Shown here in pieces: positions 1 through 7,414 of a DNA stretch of 64,000 nucleotides. How positions within the stretch are numbered: the stretch's first letter is position 1; the number at the start of each line of letters is the position of its first letter. A program made the position numbers and the translations under genes. Location of the stretch: assembly GCA_003166955.1 (NCBI GenBank), contig PMUI01000086.1, forward strand, positions 1 through 64,000, in the 5' to 3' direction. The notes below the pieces were generated by a model. It saw only the letters and a program-made list of their open reading frames with translations. It did no database searches and was not told where the DNA came from. The stretch is from Acidobacterium sp. Its GTDB lineage: Bacteria; Acidobacteriota; Terriglobia; Terriglobales; Acidobacteriaceae.

Positions 1-462
1 GACTAATCGCGCCGTTCTTGGGAGCGAGCGGAATCCCTGGACAGATTCGCCCGGCAGACTTACGTTGACTTCGTGAGGCGGAGTAGGGCCGCTCATCATA
101 TCGCACGGGGATCAAGTGACGTTCAGAGACATCTCTGGCTGTTCGGCTGTCGGAAATATTGAAACTGTGGATTTGCAACCCCTCATGGGCTTGACTCCTG
201 GATGTGGGCTTAAAGTGCCTAACGCTCGCTAGTTAACCCCACAGCTCCTACGCGGCTCCGCGGCCCTGCCTATAAACGCGCGAGCGAAAAACGCGAGCAG
301 ACCCCTAGCAGACCCCTTATCGTCCGCCTGTGGAAACTTGTCAAGCTATCCGCGCACGGTACAAAAGTGTTGTCTCTAACTCCACACGACTTACATGCCA
401 ACCTACCCAAAGAATTTTGGCAGCTTTTCCAGCCAAACTTGGTATTCTGATAATAGAGGGTA
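1..462. other. No gene recognised; left flank of repeat array
   Basis: All frames are short and lack a recognisable family. The last part (about 400-462) resembles the outer flank of the right-hand repeat array near 32510-32580: both carry a TTGGCAG block and a CTGATAATAGAGGG block before the GC-rich hairpin. The AT-rich block could be a promoter because GATAAT is a fair -10 hexamer, but no well-spaced -35 is conserved between the copies. Whether a gene ends just left of the window cannot be judged. Confidence 0.5.
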
Positions 463-1106
463 AGAAACAAAAAGGCCGCCATCGAGGCGGCCTTTTCACT
501 TGCGGTTTGTTGCCAGGAAGGAGGAAAAGGCGAACTGCGGCGTTGTGTCGCCTTTCTATTCCCTACTCCCTGCTGGCTATTCCCTGCCGCAAAGGGGCCT
601 GTCGCAAGTGATGGCTTTCCAATCACCTGACTCAAATAGGCTCAAGGCGGGACGTTGCAACTCCCGCCGAATCAATCAAGGAGTCAAAAGGTTGACGTAT
701 TTTGAGAAAAGCCGGGGGTGGGACAAAAGGCGAACCCGCGGCGTTGTGTCGCTTTTCTGTTCCCTACTGCCTACTGGCTACTCCCTGCCTTTGAGGGGCT
801 CGTCGCAAGTGATGGCTTTCCAATCACCCGACTCAAATGGGCTCAAGGCGGCAAGTTGCAACTCCCGCCAAATCAATCAAGGAGTCAAAAGGTTGACGCA
901 CTTTGGGAAGAGCCAGGGTGGACAAAGGGCGAACCGCGGCGTTGTGTCGCTCTTCTGTTCCCTACTGCCTACTGCTATTCCCTGCCGCTAAGGGGCCTGC
1001 CGCAACTGATTTCTTATCTGTCATTGCAGTCAAAAGGGCCCGAAGGCATGAGCCTTAAGCACCTGAAGAATCAATCAGGTAGTCAAAAGGCTGACCTGGG
1101 AGGAGG
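463..1106 (+). repeat. Left array of structured repeats (three units)
   Basis: Three head-to-tail units of roughly 190 bp start near 520, 720 and 915. Each carries, in order, a stem AAAGGCGA/TCGCCTTT enclosing a GCGGCG loop, a spacer of the CCCTACTGCCTACTGG type, the hairpin GTGATGGCTTTCCAATCAC, a GGCGGG/CCCGCC hairpin with GTTGCAAC in its loop, and the hairpin GTCAAAAGGTTGAC. The third unit is degenerate after about 1000 but keeps a GTCAAAAGG-type end. The same units occur inverted at 32000-32504. Small open frames inside the array are not coding. The element could be transcribed as structured RNA or be a REP-like DNA element; the sequence alone does not decide. Confidence 0.85.
469..496. 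terminator. GC-rich hairpin with A/T flanks
   Basis: AAAAGGCCGCC and GGCGGCCTTTT are complementary around a 4-5 nt loop, giving an 11-bp stem with A and T tracts on both sides, as expected for a bidirectional intrinsic terminator. It caps the outer end of the left array. The same hairpin caps the outer end of the right array at 32477-32504, so it appears to be a fixed part of the composite element. Confidence 0.7.
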
Positions 1107-1116
1107 GGTACTCGCG

Positions 1117-1377
1117 CTAAATCTTCACCGGGTAATTCGGATCGCCGGGAGTTATCGGGTTGTTTTCGGCGGCGACTGCGGCTTCCGCGGCCTGGAAACC
1201 CATCTTCGAATGCGTGCCGTCGCAGAAGGGCTTGTTGGTTGAGGCGCCGCAGCGGCACAGCGAAAACGCGGGCTTGCCGGTGAGGTCCCACTCCTTGCCT
1301 TCGGCGTCGACCAGCGTCACCACACCTTCCACGCGATAAGGACCATTGGGACGCACCGTAATCTTCACATCAGCCAT
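1117..1377 (-). CDS. CDGSH iron-sulfur domain protein
   Basis: This 86-residue protein carries the CDGSH-type 2Fe-2S motif: CRCG at about residues 41-44, then PFCDGTH at about 50-56, giving the three-Cys/one-His ligand set of the family. The N-terminal half (about 1-38) is a beta-rich segment typical of short bacterial CDGSH proteins. These proteins bind a redox-active, labile 2Fe-2S cluster; their role in bacteria is not settled. It is the gene nearest the left repeat array and its stop codon lies about 10 bp from the array edge, so its transcripts probably run into the array. No partner gene suggests a substrate. Confidence 0.9.
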   Translation of the reverse strand: MADVKITVRPNGPYRVEGVVTLVDAEGKEWDLTGKPAFSLCRCGASTNKPFCDGTHSKMGFQAAEAAVAAENNPITPGDPNYPVKI

Positions 1378-1446
1378 GCGGAATACTCCTGGAGAATCGA
1401 AATCAAGCTGCCCGTCCAGTCTAATCGCAGCGGACGGACGCCGCGC

Positions 1447-2658
1447 CTAACCCAGCGAAGCGGCGGCAACTGGCGCGGGCACGACCGACTCCTGCTCCGC
1501 GTGCACGGTTCTCCTGGCAACGAGGAACCACACGAGCCACGCGGGCGCGGGCCACAGGAAGAGCTTCGAATTGAGCCCGACGGAGAAGATATAAGGCTGC
1601 AACTGCAGCGCGACCATCAGCAACGCAAGCACGCCGACCAGATTCCGCGACCGCGTGCGGCTGGCGCCGTAGAGAAGCGCCGGAATCGCCAGAGCATGAT
1701 CCCACATCCAGGCATACGGCGCTGCCAGAAGCGAAACCAGCATCACGACGCTGCCGTGGTCGAGCCAGTCCCAGGAGTGGCGGCGCGGCCAGAAGTAGAT
1801 TGGCGCCCAGACGCAGGCCACGAGGGCGGGCACGAAAGCGAGCCAGTGTTTCGCGGGGTCGATGGCGTTGCGCAGCATGACGCTGAGGCAGGGGATGAAT
1901 TCGTTGGCGATGCCGGAGTTGCCGGCCCAGTGCATGTACTGCGCAAAGGCGGCGGGATCGATGAGTGCGGTGAGCGCGCAGCTTGCGAGGATGGCCGCCG
2001 CGGCGCCGTAGAGGATGCGCCAGCTGCGGGTGACCACGATCCACGCCAGCAGCACCACGGCGAAGGGCAGGAACAGATGCGGCTTGAGCGTGCAGAGCCA
2101 AAGCGCGGCGCCGGCCCAGAAAGGGTTGGTGCGATGCAGGCGCAGGAAGAGGACCAGGCCCAGGAGCAGGAAGATCGCCGTCTGGCCGGAGATGACGCAG
2201 ATGAGCGCGGGCGGAAAGCAGTAGCCGAGCCACTCGATGTGGTTCGCGGGTTTGCCCAGGGTTTTCCAAAGAAGGCGCACGGAGTAGAGCAGCAGGGCCA
2301 GGATCAGCAGCGACCAGGGCAGCGCCGCGGCTCGCGCGCTGGCCAGGCCCAGAGGCAGGGCGAGCGGGAGGGCCCACGGAGGGTTGCGCATGAAGTAGAC
2401 GCCCTTGCCGTCGAAGCCCGCGCCGTGCTCGATGCGGCTCATCGCGGTGGGGTCGTAGGGATTGCCGTGATGGACGAGCTGCTGGCCGGTGGCCCAGTAG
2501 ACGACGAAGTCGCGCGAGACGGCCAGATGGTGGATGAGCGGCAGGACGGCGAGGAACAAAGCGGTGAGGGCCAGGCCCAAGGCAAACGCCAGCGCCGTCG
2601 CCATCCCGGCGAAGTCGAGGCGGTCGTTGTTCCTGGGGAGCCGGGGGCTTTGGGCCAT
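1447..2658 (-). CDS. GT87-family membrane glycosyltransferase (DUF2029)
   Basis: This 403-residue multi-pass membrane protein has about ten hydrophobic segments. Near the N-terminus are YWATGQQL and GNPYDP, then MRNPPWALPLALPLG, GYCFPPALICVI and TLKPHLF, the pattern of the DUF2029/GT87 family. Known GT87 members are polyprenyl-phosphate-dependent mannosyl- or arabinosyltransferases of envelope glycans; the sugar here is unknown. The neighbour at 2776-3999 is a clear paralogue on the same strand with all these blocks in the same order, so the pair looks like a tandem duplication. The start at 2658 precedes the first membrane segment but has no strong ribosome site. Confidence 0.85.
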   Translation of the reverse strand: MAQSPRLPRNNDRLDFAGMATALAFALGLALTALFLAVLPLIHHLAVSRDFVVYWATGQQLVHHGNPYDPTAMSRIEHGAGFDGKGVYFMRNPPWALPLALPLGLASARAAALPWSLLILALLLYSVRLLWKTLGKPANHIEWLGYCFPPALICVISGQTAIFLLLGLVLFLRLHRTNPFWAGAALWLCTLKPHLFLPFAVVLLAWIVVTRSWRILYGAAAAILASCALTALIDPAAFAQYMHWAGNSGIANEFIPCLSVMLRNAIDPAKHWLAFVPALVACVWAPIYFWPRRHSWDWLDHGSVVMLVSLLAAPYAWMWDHALAIPALLYGASRTRSRNLVGVLALLMVALQLQPYIFSVGLNSKLFLWPAPAWLVWFLVARRTVHAEQESVVPAPVAAASLG

Positions 2659-2775
2659 CAGGTCAATTTTTGCCGCCCACTCACGAACGCCACAATACCC
2701 CTTTCGATACCCAACGATTCCCCTGGGGCGGGCGAGGGCGGAATCGGGAACTCGGCACTGCGAGAGCGTTTGTGG

Positions 2776-3999
2776 TTAGAGCGCCGCCCCGGCCACAACC
2801 GGGTACTGAGCTGTCGCGCCGGAGCGAATGGAGCCGCGGGCCACCAGGAACCACAGGAGCCAGACCGGCGCCGTCCACAAATAGAGAGCCGTCTCGGGCG
2901 CGGGAGCGAAGAGGGGCTGAATCTCAACGACGAGGTAAAGAAGTCCGAGCACCGCAAGCAGCGTGCGCGACTGCGTTCGGCAAGCCGCGAACAGCAGCGC
3001 GGGGATCGCCAGGGACTGGTCGTAGAACCAGCAGTAGGGCGCGACGAGGATCGACACCAGCATCACCAGCGAGCCGTGTTCCATCCAGTCCCAGTGCTCG
3101 TGATGGCGGCGGAAATAGTCGAACACCCAAATTGATCCGACTGCGCAGGGCACGAAGGCGAGCCACTTGATGTTCGGGTTGATGAGATTGCGCAGCGCTA
3201 CGCCGAGGCAGGGAAGGAACTCGTTCGAGATGCCGGAAGTGTGGGCCCAGTGGGCGTACTGGCTCCAGGCAGAGGGGTCGATCAGCGTAGTGACAGCGCA
3301 ACTGAACGCGAGGGCGGCGACGGTTCCGAGCACGATGCGATATTGGCGCTTGACTACGATCCACAGCAGCAGCGCAATGCCAAAGGGCACAAACAGATGA
3401 GGCTTCAGCGTGCAAAACCAGAGCCCAGCGCCGGCCCAGAACGGCCGCGTCCGATGCAGGCGCAGAAACAAAACCAGCCCGAGGAGGAGGAACAGGGAAG
3501 TCTGGCCCATGATGACGCAGATCAGCGCGGGCGGAAAGCAGTAGCCAAGCCAGTCCAGATGCGAGCCATGCTGTTGCGACCCGGGCTGGCCGAACATCTT
3601 CCAGAGAATGCGCACGCAGAGGATCAGCAACGCGAGCATCAGCAGCGACCACGGCAGCGCCGCCACGCTAGCGGAGAAGAATCCCAGCGGCAACGCGAGC
3701 GGCAGGCCCCAGGGCGGGTTCCGCATGTAATTGACCAGCGAGGCCTGGCCGGCGAAGCCGGCGCTGTGCTCCAGCTGCCGCATTTGATCCGGATCGTAGG
3801 GATTAGCGTGGTGCGCTAATTGCTGGCCGGTCGCCCAGTAAATCACGTAGTCGCGCGCGCCCGCCAGATGGCGGCTGACGGGCAGCAATGCAAGGAAAAG
3901 CAAGGTGGTCGCGATGCCGAGCGCGCAGGCAATGGCGATAACGAAGTCCGCAAGATCGGACTTCTTCTTCGCGCCGGACACAGTGCTGCCTTCCGCCAT
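2776..3999 (-). CDS. GT87-family membrane glycosyltransferase (DUF2029), paralogue
   Basis: This 407-residue polytopic protein is paralogous to its downstream neighbour, sharing YWATGQQL, ANPYDP, MRNPPWGLPLALPLG, GYCFPPALICVI and TLKPHLF. It is probably a polyprenyl-phosphate-dependent hexosyl- or pentosyltransferase acting on the outer face of the inner membrane. The ATG at 3999 is preferred over an in-frame TTG 60 bp upstream because the extra residues are low-complexity and polar, although neither start has a clear ribosome site. It lies 117 bp upstream of its paralogue, so the two may be co-transcribed. Confidence 0.85.
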   Translation of the reverse strand: MAEGSTVSGAKKKSDLADFVIAIACALGIATTLLFLALLPVSRHLAGARDYVIYWATGQQLAHHANPYDPDQMRQLEHSAGFAGQASLVNYMRNPPWGLPLALPLGFFSASVAALPWSLLMLALLILCVRILWKMFGQPGSQQHGSHLDWLGYCFPPALICVIMGQTSLFLLLGLVLFLRLHRTRPFWAGAGLWFCTLKPHLFVPFGIALLLWIVVKRQYRIVLGTVAALAFSCAVTTLIDPSAWSQYAHWAHTSGISNEFLPCLGVALRNLINPNIKWLAFVPCAVGSIWVFDYFRRHHEHWDWMEHGSLVMLVSILVAPYCWFYDQSLAIPALLFAACRTQSRTLLAVLGLLYLVVEIQPLFAPAPETALYLWTAPVWLLWFLVARGSIRSGATAQYPVVAGAAL

Positions 4000-4109
4000 T
4001 GCGCCAATTTTACTGTTCGGCGTCGGTCGTGCAGATTCCCCGTTTTGGGGATCGCACAACTCGCCAGGGGATCAGATGTGATCTAAGTTTTGAAAACTGC
4101 GCCGGGCGT

Positions 4110-4343
4110 TCAGCACTTTTTGCACTTGGCCATGATGGCCTTGTGCAGCCGCTCCCGCAGATCCTCCGGCAGCTCGTAGAGCTCGTGGCTGCGGTAGATC
4201 TGGATGGTCGTTCGCGTCGTACTCAGCGTGACCTCGCAATGGTCGCACTCGCGAAGATGTTCCTGAAGGTCGGCGCGCAGGGGAATCGCCGCGTCCTGAT
4301 CGAGCATGTCATCGAGCTGGGCCAAAAACTCCGTGCACGTCAC
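4110..4343 (-). CDS. Putative zinc-finger anti-sigma factor
   Basis: This 77-residue protein contains HLRECDHC at about residues 29-36, the H-x3-C-x2-C zinc motif of ZAS/zf-HC2 anti-sigma domains, with the helical flanks expected for that fold. It ends in CKKC, an extra thiol pair that could make it redox-responsive; that is inference. Its start overlaps the stop of the ECF sigma gene by 4 bp, the usual arrangement for a sigma factor and its cognate inhibitor. There is no membrane segment, so it is probably a soluble anti-sigma factor. Confidence 0.85.
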   Translation of the reverse strand: MTCTEFLAQLDDMLDQDAAIPLRADLQEHLRECDHCEVTLSTTRTTIQIYRSHELYELPEDLRERLHKAIMAKCKKC

Positions 4344-4978
4344 TTCTCACCACCCTGGGCCTGACCATTGCGCCGCTTAAAGTAGCGGCTCAGCCGTTCC
4401 CGCAGCTGCAGGCGCGCCCGCAGCAGCCGCGATTTAACCGCCGGGATGCTGAGTCCCAGCGTCTCTGCCGTTTCCTCCGTCGACAGCCCCTCGACGTCGC
4501 GGAGCACAAACACTACACGGAAGCCCGGCGGCAATCCCTGAATCGTGCGGCGCAGAATATCGGCCATCTCCGACTGCCCGTATAGTGCCTCCGGATCAGG
4601 GCTCCAGTCCGCCAGATCGCGCGGCATCGAGCCTTCCTCAGTCTCGACGTCCTCGTCGATCGAAACCATCCTGCCCGTGCGCCGTTTGCGCAGCCGCATC
4701 AGCGATTCGTTGACCGCGATGCGCACCAGCCAGGTATAAAACTTCGAGTTGCCCTGGAACTGGTCGAGCTTCTGGTACGCCTTCAGGAACGCGTCCTGCA
4801 CTACATCCTCGGCGTCTTCACGGTTCTGGACGATATGCTGGGCGATGCGAAATACCTGGCGGTCGTACTGCTTCACCAGCTTCTCGTACGCCGCCATATC
4901 GCCCCGCCGCGCCCGCTCAACGAGCAGAACGTCGGGATGAACTTCGGCAGCTCCCTGTGGTTGGATGGAAGAGGACAT
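4340..4978 (-). CDS. ECF-type RNA polymerase sigma factor (RpoE-like)
   Basis: The protein is 212 residues from the chosen ATG. Region 2 runs about residues 25-95 and includes DAEDVVQDAFLKAYQ and YTWLVRIAVN. A linker follows, then region 4 at about 140-195 with GLSTEETAETLGLS and AVKSRLLRAR, the helix-turn-helix for the -35 element. The frame stays open upstream, but that part would overlap the divergent gene at 5043 and is not sigma-like, so 4978 is used. It is co-transcribed with the zinc-finger anti-sigma factor through a 4-bp overlap, and diverges from a CuA-type lipoprotein that could be in its regulon. Confidence 0.9.
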   Translation of the reverse strand: MSSSIQPQGAAEVHPDVLLVERARRGDMAAYEKLVKQYDRQVFRIAQHIVQNREDAEDVVQDAFLKAYQKLDQFQGNSKFYTWLVRIAVNESLMRLRKRRTGRMVSIDEDVETEEGSMPRDLADWSPDPEALYGQSEMADILRRTIQGLPPGFRVVFVLRDVEGLSTEETAETLGLSIPAVKSRLLRARLQLRERLSRYFKRRNGQAQGGEK

Positions 4979-5042
4979 GAATGGCTTCAGAATTTGGACA
5001 GCAGCAGACAACGTGGCCTTCCTCCATACTAAACGGCTTGCC

Positions 5043-5462
5043 ATGAACACATCAAAACCGACCGGATCGAAAGCATCCCGATCAATGGCGATACCGGCCC
5101 TTCTGCTGGCGCTGGGGCTCATTCTTTCGATGACCAGCTGCGGCAAAAGGACTCCGACTTACGCCGGCCCTCCGGATACCGTCCGCCAGATTGTGATGAA
5201 GAAGTGGGAGATCGATCCTGCGCTTGTGGAGGTGCCGCAGGGCGCTCGCGTGGAGCTGGTGGTGACCTCGATGGATGTTGAGCACGGCATCGCGGTTCCG
5301 GGTCTGGGCATTCGCGAGCCGGTTCAGCCTGAGCATCCCGCTGTGATTCGCTTGCTTGCGCAGACGCCTGGCGTTTATCCGATGCGGTGCAGCGTGCTTT
5401 GCGGACGGGGGCACGACAAAATGACGGGGGCGATTGTGATTACTGCGCGGTCAACTCCATGA
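5043..5462 (+). CDS. CuA-type cupredoxin lipoprotein (COX2-like)
   Basis: This 139-residue protein begins with a basic N-terminus, a hydrophobic segment (about 15-30) and a lipobox-like LSMTSC with Cys33. The rest is a short cupredoxin domain resembling the CuA domain of cytochrome oxidase subunit II. Visible ligands are His81 in VEHG and, in MRCSVLCGRGHDKM, Cys116, Cys120, His124 and Met127. The Glu normally found between the two Cys is Val118 here. There is no second membrane helix and no oxidase gene nearby, so it is probably a free-standing, lipid-anchored periplasmic copper or electron-transfer protein. It diverges from the ECF sigma gene with a 64-bp gap. Confidence 0.8.
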   Translation: MNTSKPTGSKASRSMAIPALLLALGLILSMTSCGKRTPTYAGPPDTVRQIVMKKWEIDPALVEVPQGARVELVVTSMDVEHGIAVPGLGIREPVQPEHPAVIRLLAQTPGVYPMRCSVLCGRGHDKMTGAIVITARSTP

Positions 5463-5526
5463 TCGCGGGTCACCAATCTCTGATCACTCGTGGCGCAGTG
5501 CTCGGATTGGATCGACACACGCCGCT

Positions 5527-6850
5527 CTACGAGCCGGAAACCAACTTGCAGCGAGAGCTACGGGGATTAACAGCGCGCTCGCGAGCGCGAACGTCGCCGG
5601 GTCCCACGACTTCAGCCCATACAGCTAAAAGGAGGTTGGCCAGGTTCGCGCACGCCAGCAGCAGTACCAGCCCGGCCAGGCTCATCAGAACATAGACAGG
5701 CTTCGCGAGATCATCGACGGCCGGATTCTGTCCCCTGCTTCCATCCTGCAATACCAGTCTCGGTAGCTGTCTATCACTCTTCACCGGCATGGTTGCGCGC
5801 ACCGCGGCGCTCATCGAAACATTGAGCGACGCGGCCGCAGTCGCATCCGGAACTCCCGGCTTGGCGCGCCCCATGACCAGAACCCACCACAACGCCTTGT
5901 TCGTAAGCAGCGACGGCGACGGGGAAGAATCGATATTCTGCGGCGCCACAATCGGCTGCATGCTGAAGGGCAGAAAAACATCCGCTTTGCCCTGTGCCGA
6001 ATAGGCCCCCGTAAAACCCGGCGGATTCACTCCCAGCACTGTCATGGGCGTCGCGTTGACCAGGATGGTTTTTCCAATCACATCCGAGCGGCCAAAGCGA
6101 TTCGTCCACAGCTTGTCGCTGATCACGACCACCGGCCCGCTGCCCACCGCGCCATCATCCGAATCCTGAATGCCGCGCCCCAGCTGCGGTTTTATCCCCA
6201 GCGTCGAGTAGTAATTGCCGGAGACCATCTCCGAGTCCGCGGCCTCGGCCTCGCCGCGAATCGTCAGCGTCATCCGTCCGTACAGCTTGAACGCAAACAC
6301 GTCCGCCAGCGACCGGTTCTCGCGCCGCATCTGCTCGTACACCGGATACGAAAACGACGTGGACGTCTCCCCTTGATGCGATTTCGTCCCAGTAGCCCCA
6401 CATCTCGGTGACCACGCCATCCTTTGGTTCGGTCCACCAGAACATGCGCAGCTGCTCAGGATGCGGCACGTTGAGCCGGTCGAGCAGCATGTGCTGTGCC
6501 GCCGTGAAGATCACGGTGTTCGCGCCGATCCCGAGCGCCAGAGAGCCGATGGCGATCGCTGTGAATCCGGGACTTTTGGCCAGCATGCGCATGGCGTGGC
6601 GCAAATCGCCGCGAAGCTCGTCGAAGCGCCGGGTGCCCCAGGCTTGGCGCGAGTTTTCCCGCACCGCCGCCAGGCTTCCCAGCGCCACCCAGACCCGGCG
6701 CAGGGCCTCTTGGCGCGGCATGCCGGTTCGCGTCAGATCGTCGGCGTAGCTCTCGATGTGAAACTCGAGATCTTCGCTCACCTGACGATCCAGATCCTCG
6801 CGGCGGAACACCGCCCTGAACCGCGTTGCAATCCGGCTGCGTAGTCTCAT
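5527..6850 (-). pseudogene. Frameshifted and truncated MacB/FtsX-type ABC permease
   Basis: The first frame (6850 to about 6390) encodes the N-terminal helix region common in acidobacterial duplicated permeases (FRREDLDRQVSEDLEFHIE), the segment RHAMRMLAKSPGFTAIAIGS and the first transmembrane helix. The reading then shifts by one frame between about 6400 and 6365; the second frame resumes at TSTSFSYPVYEQMRREN and continues through the MacB periplasmic domain to LLLACANLANLLLA at about 5630. After that the sequence is unlike the family, and the expected second half (another FtsX-type unit) is missing. Intact relatives are about 800 residues; about 400 remain. It overlaps the padR stop by 4 bp, so it was originally a regulator-permease operon. 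Confidence 0.85.
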
Positions 6851-7194
6851 AGCTCCTCCGGAAGGGTGTTGAGAATGCCTCCGACCACTTCAGCGAACTG
6901 GTTCCACTTCTTCGCCTCGGCTTCCAGGCGGCGGCGGCCGGCGGTGGTGAGGCGGTAGAAACGCGCGCGGCGCTTGTTCTCGCTCTGTCCCCACTCGCCG
7001 GCGATCCAGCCCTCGTGTTCCAGGCGGTAGAGCGCGGGATAGAGCGAGCCTTGCTGGATTTCGAGGCGGTTCCGGGAGATTTGCTGGATCCGCAGGAGCA
7101 CGCCGTAGCCGTGGAGGGGCCCGAGCGAGACGGCCTTCAGGACGAGCATGTCGAGGGTGCCCTGCAACAGATCGATGGCTGGATCGCCGCTCAT
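6847..7194 (-). CDS. PadR-family transcriptional regulator
   Basis: This 115-residue protein has the PadR winged helix: GTLDMLVLKAV, LHGYGVLLRIQQ and GSLYPALYRLEHEGWI at about residues 12-65, then YRLTTAGRRRLE and a short C-terminal dimerisation helix. It is a typical partner of acidobacterial ABC permeases and overlaps the permease remnant by 4 bp. Just upstream are two copies of the palindrome TCTCC-N11-GGAGA, one covering the ribosome-site region, which suggests autoregulation. The regulator looks intact although its permease is broken, so it may now serve only itself or act on unlinked targets. Confidence 0.92.
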   Translation of the reverse strand: MSGDPAIDLLQGTLDMLVLKAVSLGPLHGYGVLLRIQQISRNRLEIQQGSLYPALYRLEHEGWIAGEWGQSENKRRARFYRLTTAGRRRLEAEAKKWNQFAEVVGGILNTLPEEL

Positions 7195-7201
7195 CTTCCT
7201 C

Positions 7202-7254
7202 TCTCCTAGTTTGTCAGGGAGAGTAGCTGGGCTTCTCCCAGACTGTCAAGGAGA
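7202..7254 (-). promoter_or_regulatory. Two-site palindromic operator and promoter of padR
   Basis: TCTCC-N11-GGAGA occurs at 7202-7222 and 7234-7254. The 11-bp cores are also alike (TGACA read on the minus strand), and the centres are 32 bp apart, about three helical turns. The upstream copy contains a perfect -35 TTGACA (minus strand, 7249 to 7244), and TACTCT about 18 bp later is a weak -10. The downstream copy overlaps the AGGAGAGAGG ribosome-binding region of padR. Binding of two PadR dimers would block both transcription and translation start. Confidence 0.65.
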
Positions 7255-7414
7255 GTGGGCGGGAATTTCTCGTTTTGTGACGAGCAGGGTCCGGGGTCCC
7301 TCGCGCCGGGTCGGGGGCTGCCCGTGCACAAAGAAGCAACATTTTTGGTGCTCTGTGGTTTTCCTCTCTGAAAGCCCTTCCGTTTCGTCTTACTCTGATA
7401 GCAGAGAGGCGTAG

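Noticed and set aside
500-1242. Open frames across the left repeat array with repeated peptide blocks
   Set aside because: The peptide repeats simply mirror the DNA repeats, and frames shift between units.
6155-6850. A separate 231-residue membrane protein gene
   Set aside because: Its last part is out of frame with the MacB-type sequence that continues in the next frame; it is the first part of a broken permease.
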